Shown piece by piece: positions 58,810 through 64,000 of a DNA stretch of 64,000 bases. Origin of the DNA: Linepithema humile (Eukaryota > Arthropoda > Insecta > Hymenoptera > Formicidae); the NCBI RefSeq assembly GCF_040581485.1, contig NC_090135.1, forward strand, positions 3,403,001 to 3,467,000, read 5' to 3'. Each line of letters begins with the position of its first letter. The stretch's first letter is position 1. The notes under the pieces are model-generated. The model was not told the DNA's origin. It was given only the letters and a program-made list of their open reading frames with translations, and did not search any database. The position numbers and the translations under genes are program-made.

Positions 58810-59030
58810 TGCGAAGGAACTTTTATTTTATTTTCTTACATTGCAGTCCTATATTATTAACGAACCACAATACGGTCGAGAAAAGATTGCTTTTATGTCT
58901 TCTACTTCGTTTTTTATTGTAATCGTTGCAAATATATCGTTTTTTTATTGTTACTTATTGTTACATTGAAGAAGACCTGATGGCAGGCCGAAACGTCTGT
59001 AATTACTTTTAAAGAATATATTTCTTTAAA
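58810..59030. repeat. Terminal repeat of the Penelope-like element, extra partial copy
   Basis: TTACATTGCAGTCCTATATT to TTACTTTTAAAGAATATATT, head to head with 59045-59465. Contains CTGATGGCAGGCCGAAACG (58977-58995), a hammerhead-like core. Confidence 0.75.
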
Positions 59031-59044
59031 GAAAAAATTGTTGA

Positions 59045-59465
59045 AGAAGAATATATTTCTTTAAAGAAATATATTCTTTAAAAGTAATTACAGACGTTTC
59101 GGCCTGCCATCAGGCCTTCTTCAATGTAACAATAAGTAACAATAAAAAAACGATATATTTGCAACGATTACAATAAAAAACGAAGTAGAAGACATAAAAG
59201 CAATCCTTTCTCGACCGTATTGTGGTTCGTTAATAATATAGGACTGCAATGTAAGAAAATAAAATAAAAGTTAAACAAGGTAAAATTACAAAAATTAAAA
59301 TTAAAAAATAAAAAATAAACATTAAAACATACTTGTGTTAAAACAAGATGGTGAAGCGCTCGCTCGAGTAAACGGGACAAGGTGGGAAAGATAAAAGCAA
59401 AAGACTTCCCATGTTGAGTTTCAATTTCAAACTGATGGTAATAAGTTAGAATTCAGATATAACGA
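59045..59465 (-). repeat. Terminal repeat of the Penelope-like element, 3' side
   Basis: Inverted copy of 60826-61240, very similar through TTTACTCGAGCGAGCGC. The hammerhead-like core lies at about 59090-59113 on the minus strand. Confidence 0.8.
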
Positions 59466-59554
59466 TTGACCGTAGGAAGGGAGAAAAAAAGAGAGGAAAA
59501 AAGGAAGACAGTGGAGAAGGAGAATTGTTAAAGGAAAACGGAGGGGGAAAAAAT

Positions 59555-60820
59555 TTAAAGAGGAGAAAATAAATTAATGATCGGAAGATAGGCAACAGGT
59601 AAATGGTCCGTATCATTTTGATTGTTGAGCCCTGCATTTTGTCTTTTGATAAAGACCATTTCTGAAATGAATCTTTTGGGGTAAGAGGGTTCACCGTCCA
59701 ATATTTTAACATTGTTCCAATCAAAATCATGGGAAGAGTCAATTCTATGTTTGGAAATGACAGAAGGAGAACTGCTCTTCTTGTTAATGTCGTTTTTATG
59801 TTCTTTTATTCTGGTGTTGAGTTGCCTTTTAGTCTGTCCAACGTAAGTCATGTTGCAATCTCGACACGGAATCATGTAAACAACCTGACAATGTGAAAAT
59901 TTATCTAATTTGTTTTTTTCTGTTTTAATGAAACATTTCAAGTTGTTCGTAATAGAACATGCCAATTAAAAATTAAAAGTTCTAGCTATAGAATTAAAAT
60001 CTTTGTATAAAGAAGATATGTATGGAATGGTTAAAAAAGTTTTAGAGTCATTTTTTTCACCGTCCTTGTTAGAGTTAGTAGTTGTAAAAATGTCGTCAAT
60101 TTTTTTGTTATGCAACAAAAACTTAAGTCTCTGGTGAATAGTTAAAAAAATAAAATTTAAAGGATAGCAGTTATTTAATAAAATATTAATAATTGAAGTA
60201 AAATTCTTGTAATGGAATTTAGGATGGGAAAGTAAAAAGATCCTGTCTACTAAACTTATGATAGTCCCCTTCTTGTGTGAAATGGGATGATGGGAATGAA
60301 AATTCAAATATCTACCAGACGACGTAGGTTTTTGGTACCAATCAAATGTGATTCTATTATCTTCAGAAATTAAAGACACATCAAGAAAGTTAATACGATT
60401 GTTAGTGTCAAAATCAACTGTAAATTTTAACCTATTGTGATAAAGATTAAAAATGTCAGTAATTAAATTTATAGAATTTGTAGGAGCAGCTAAAATTATG
60501 TCATCAACGTATCTATAATAAAAAGGTAACTTAAAAGGCAACCTATCAATCGCACTAGCTTCTAGATCTTGAAGTACAAGATCGGCAATTAAAGGGGACA
60601 AAGGAGAGCCCATAGGAGTACCAAAAGTTTATTTGTAAATTTTATTATTGAAACTGAAAAATGTGGAACTCAAAATGAAGCGTATCGCCCTAATGAATTC
60701 ATCGAAAGGGATGTAGGTGTTCGTAGAAATTAATTCTCATCTTTTAGTAATGCTTTTAATGACTAGTTCTATGGGAATATTAATAAACATGGATATAACA
60801 TTTAAGGAAATAATCACAAA
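59555..60820 (-). pseudogene. Penelope-like RT and GIY-YIG endonuclease
   Basis: RT motifs from the 5' side: SLNVISMFINIP (the first catalytic Asp of the usual SLDV motif is Asn here), GTPMGSPLSPLIADLVLQDL and YRYVDDIILA with an intact DD pair. The domain ends near 59970 and is followed in the same frame, after one TAA, by the endonuclease (VVYMIPCRDCNMTYVGQTKR, LNTRIKEHK), which ends at 59555. Stops also occur near 60735 and 60630. The N-terminal third of a full RT (about 300 residues) is missing. The Asp-to-Asn change alone would disable reverse transcription. Confidence 0.85.
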
Positions 60821-60825
60821 TTCTC

Positions 60826-61240
60826 CCTTCCTACGATCAATCGTTATATCTGAATTCTAACTTATTACCATCAGTTTGAAATTGAAACTCAACATGGGAA
60901 GTCTTTTGCTTTTATCTTTCCCACCTCGTCCCGTTTACTCGAGCGAGCGCTTCACCATCTTGTTTTAACACAAGTATGTTTTAATGTTTATTTTTTATTT
61001 TTTAATTTTAATTTTTGTAATTTTACCTTGTTTAACTTTTATTTTATTTTCTTACATTGCAGTCCTATATTATTAACGAACCACAATACGGTCGAGAAAG
61101 GATTGCTTTTATGTCTTCTACTTCGTTTTTTATTGTAATTGTTGCAAATATATCGTTTTTTTATTGTTACTTATTGTTACATTGAAGAAGGCCTGATGGC
61201 AGGCCGAAACGTCTGTAATTACTTTTAAAGAATATATTAT
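60826..61240 (+). repeat. Terminal repeat of the Penelope-like element, 5' side
   Basis: Inverted partner of 59045-59465. The hammerhead-like core is at 61192-61212 (CTGATGGCAGGCCGAAACG). Confidence 0.8.
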
Positions 61241-61628
61241 AACCTTCGCACGTAGACCTAGCATTTTGGCTCTTTATGCTTCTTATTAATCCTATTTGTT
61301 AACTTAGTGTTTTGGAAAGCTCTCGAGATAAGCTATAAGAATATGCAATAAAATGTAGGGGGTTCCATTTAAAAAAATAAGGTTGACTTTGAAATGACCT
61401 TGAAGGACATGGTCAAGGTCAAAGTCAAGATCATCATCTTATTCCCCGCTTGAAACCATACAACTTTGCTGTTGGACATTTTCTCCAAAATGCATTCTAA
61501 CTGAAGATATTAGGGGGTCCGATACTTTTCGATGACTCTGTATGTATAACATTAAAAATTACAATAGCAGTTTACACTCACTCTAAGCTATCCGCGAACG
61601 CATAATTATTATAATTTATAATTATATA

Positions 61629-62581
61629 TGTGTGGCAGCTCACCGCCACACCGCTACACTGACGCGGCAAAATACGCTACGCGCCGCAGGCCTTCTACCG
61701 AGTTAGGAGCTTGCGGATACACCGCTAGATTGCGCAGGCAGTGAAGAGCTTTCTCGCGATCAAGCTTCGATTGAAGCAATATAAAAGAGCTTCTCCGCAG
61801 ATCTTTCCTCACTCACTCGCTTCAAGGCGAGCTCTCTCCAAGGACCCTTGATCTGAGTCAGACTCTGCTTTAGCAGAATTTAACCAGAGGCAAATTGTCT
61901 CGCAGTTTTTCTCACGCTGCCTCGCAAGGCACGTAAAAGGAAAACAGAGTCCCAGCATCGGCCGCATACTTCAACCACGCGGCCCGCTAATACTTCAGTA
62001 CCGCCGTCACCTCCTCAGACTCTAGCGTGGAAACTAATTCCACTAGAGTTCTGCGTCCGGTTGACTCGGCCACCAAGGGACACTCTAGTACCAGGCGACA
62101 TCCGAATTCGGAGACTTCTCTCTCCCCGGTACACGGAGCATTCCGTAATACCGAGAGCCGAGACGGTGGCAGCCACCGGCACACCGGAAACTCGTTCCGT
62201 GGCTATCCAAACTTCGCCGCCTAGAGCCTGCTCAGAGAGCAGTTGTCAGACGAAAGACCACTTTCCGAACGGAGTTCCACCGACACCGGAAAAGGGGCTA
62301 CAACAAGCTGATTCGATTGAACCGTCCTTTTTAGGACCCGTTCAGTATACCAAGACGCGACCGGTAATTTCTTACCGCGCCCGTCAATTTTTCTTTTGAT
62401 TCTCGGTCTTACACCTTCACCAAGAAAGCGCCTCTGGCGCAATCAATTAAGTTAAACAGAAAACGAAACTTGTACATATACTCATTCTTTGACGAGAAAA
62501 ATAAAATTATATTTTTCTAACAAAATTGGTTCTCATAAAACTTTCAACCGAGTCGAACAAATCCTTTGGGCAATAAGCCCA
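61629..62581 (+). mobile_element. Probable solo LTR
   Basis: It starts TGTGTGGCAGCTCACCGCC. TATA box (TATAAAAG) at 61780, AATAAA at 62500, and a probable end at AATAAGCCCA. GC content and architecture match the other solo LTRs, but I find no clean 4-bp target duplication, so the borders are approximate. Confidence 0.55.
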
Positions 62582-62863
62582 TAATATGTATTATAAATAA
62601 TAACAGCAGTTCACGCTCGCTCAAAGCTATTCGCGAACGCGTTATTTTTTTGTCTATATTAAATGCATTAACAATTATAATTGTTAGCGTTTTTTAAATA
62701 ATTTATTACAATGAAACATTACTTTTTTAATATGTTATTTATATATATTAATATTAAAATTTTAGTTATATATGTTTTAATTAAATGTTATTTTTAAAAT
62801 TTAAAAAAAATTAAAAATATTTGCAAAAAAAAGATCAAATTATATTTTAATATAATTACTTAC
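62582..62863. other. AT-rich stretch, no gene seen
   Basis: It contains the third copy of the GCAGTTCACGCTCGCTCAAA motif (about 62606). 62856-62863 is the splice-donor region of the USP-like exon to the right. Confidence 0.4.
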
Positions 62864-64000
62864 AATGTATAACAATATGCGGATATGCGTTATAATGATT
62901 ATCTAAAGCTTTTTCTGCATTTTTGCAATCATCATATCTTACCCACTTATTATTTCTTCGATAACATATTGCTGTGTAATGTCCTACGTCGAAATCTGTG
63001 GATTGTCTAGTTTGTATCACTGGTGATTTAAAATCGACTATACCAACTAAAAAATACGTCTGTTCCAAAAAAGATAGATTTAATTCTGTTGGAAGTTTTT
63101 CCAGTGGAATTCGCTGTTTGTCTGTATTTTCTGAATATAATTCAAATATAATAAGCGGACCTGTAAATTAAATTATATATAAATTAGCAATGGAAAAATA
63201 TGTAATAAATGAGTAAAAAAATTGCAAATTGATGTATACCTATAGGAAATAGTTGTTGTTTCAAATCCACTACAATCTTTTTGACAGCAAGGTCGTATTT
63301 CTTGAATAGTTATTTCGCTTTCTATTCGATTAAATTCTCTTCGCTGTAACAATCCAAGTTCAATTTAAACCAGTGATAATATTTTTTCTCTGGTAGCACA
63401 ACCGCAGCTACAACTAGATATTTTTTTAAATGATGGATATTTCTTAAATAATTCCCTGCACAAAAAAGCAACTGTAACTTCACAATTTATTAATACGCAG
63501 TCTTTACGTAAATTTGAGTTTTTAAAAATCTCGCGCAATATTAACGCACGAAGTCTGTAGAAAGATCTTTTTATTCCGTGCGTTACTATATCAAAAACAA
63601 GTTTAAAAAACATATTGCTGTTTTCTTTATGTATTAAATTTTTAATATATTTTTTATCAAAATAAGCTGCAATAAAAAGCTGCAATATGCTGTCAAATGC
63701 ACAAGTATTAGTAAAAGAATATTTTTTATTTCCTATTTTTACAGCTTTTACCGATAAGTTACCACCATTTTTGATAATTGGTATTTTTTGAAGCTTATCC
63801 AATAGAAAGTCTTGTTTCGGATTGCCTCGTTGAAAATATCTGCCTTTAGACGAAGTTTTAGATGCAAGTCCTCTCCAATCTTTTATTTCCCTCGTTGCTA
63901 ATATTGCATTTGCACTGCCAGATATTTTACATCCTTTGCAAATGCGTTTCTGACCATATCCTTCTTCTCCAATTGGTGTAGAGCAACCATCAATGGCATG
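62864..64000 (-). pseudogene. USP-like (C19) deubiquitinase, partial, probably damaged (runs off right edge)
   Basis: The minus-strand exon from the right edge to 63241 reads GCSTPIGEEGYGQKRICKGC (Cys pairs), then SFTNTCAFDSILQLFIAAY, the USP Cys box with the nucleophile, then CSCGCATREKILSL. A second exon 63160-62864 has IIFELYSENTDKQRIPLEKL and DVGHYTAICYRRNNKWVRYD, the USP His box. USPs remove ubiquitin from proteins. Problems: an in-frame TAA at 63367-63365 (the frame resumes straight after it), and the donor after the first exon (phase 2) does not fit the acceptor at 63161 (phase 1). The second exon ends at a perfect donor (GTAAGTAA) or, if unspliced, at TAA 62856. It may be cargo of a mobile element. 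Confidence 0.65.

Larger units (their letters stand above)
58761..61303 (-). mobile_element. Penelope-like retroelement with inverted terminal repeats, defective
   Basis: Minus-strand RT and GIY-YIG endonuclease (59555-60820) are flanked by inverted long repeats (59045-59465 and 60826-61240). A further partial copy of the repeat at 58810-59030 is in opposite orientation to its neighbour. Outer inverted segments at 58761-58815 and 61249-61303 (CTAGGTCTACGTGCGAAGG) frame the whole. RT plus a C-terminal GIY-YIG domain is diagnostic of Penelope-like elements. Confidence 0.85.
57024..61540. mobile_element. Long-arm TIR element split at its centre by later insertions
   Basis: Outer arms 57024-57269 and 61299-61540 are inverted copies (CAGGGTCATCGAAAAGTATC, then GACCTTGACTTTGACC and CTCGAGAGCTTTCC). 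TA flanks. The arms meet at GTTAAC, where a second TIR element and a Penelope-like element have inserted. Non-coding itself. Confidence 0.75.

Noticed and set aside
63344..63370. A 27-nt intron that would remove the in-frame TAA of the USP-like frame
   Set aside because: The segment has GT...AG ends and is a multiple of three, but it is too short for known spliceosomal introns in animals. A nonsense change is simpler.

Overview
This is a eukaryotic window, almost certainly arthropod and most likely insect (an ant or another hymenopteran is my inference). The evidence is AT-rich intergenic DNA, GT-AG introns, many TIR foldback elements, hAT, Tc1/mariner-like and PIF-like DNA transposons, R1-type and purine-rich LINEs, a Penelope-like element, Ty3/gypsy-type retrotransposons and solo LTRs. 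I see no bacterial features, no rRNA and no confident tRNA. Most of the 64 kb is nested mobile DNA. Many short reading frames are antisense shadows or repeats and are not listed. All alignments were done by eye.

Layout. 1-909 is the edge of a Ulp1/C48-like protease gene (minus). 0.9-7.6 kb holds foldback repeats, a hAT MITE with a perfect 8-bp target duplication and a neighbouring empty-site copy, and a plausible four-exon host-type gene (5281-6194) encoding Val-Ala-Ala repeats and an Arg/Gly-rich tail. 7.6-10.3 kb is a tandem duplication whose two copies carry different lengths of a 60-bp satellite with 240-bp higher-order structure. 10.5-15.4 kb is a young but broken gypsy-like LTR element. 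16-22.4 kb holds solo LTRs, a decayed mariner-like transposon and back-to-back MITEs.

22.8-29.5 kb is a tandemly repeated unit that carries a divergent pair of small unknown genes. In copy 1 one exon is split by a solo LTR, which holds a hAT transposon, which holds a second solo LTR. 29.5-41.85 kb contains R1-like non-LTR elements on the minus strand. Two separate 3' ends lie at the same position of the flanking tandem repeat, which suggests site-specific insertion. 42.3-43.1 kb is a 158-bp tandem repeat.

43.4-52.8 kb is one hAT transposon (8-bp target duplication CGTCGTGT). Its transposase is split by a 1.1-kb palindrome carrying tRNA-like sequences and by a nearly intact purine-rich LINE of 5.3 kb. 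53.3-55.7 kb holds two convergent small spliced genes, both damaged. 57.0-61.5 kb is a TIR element containing another TIR element and a Penelope-like element with inverted terminal repeats. 61.6-62.6 kb is a probable solo LTR. The right edge (62864-64000, minus) is a damaged USP-like deubiquitinase gene.

The genes do not form a pathway. What links them is insertion history: target duplications and empty-site paralogues allow the order of several events to be read. The candidates for something undescribed are the duplicated divergent gene unit, the repeat-encoded gene at 5.3 kb, the palindrome with tRNA-like arms, and the pairing of Ulp1-like and USP-like genes on the same strand at the two window edges.
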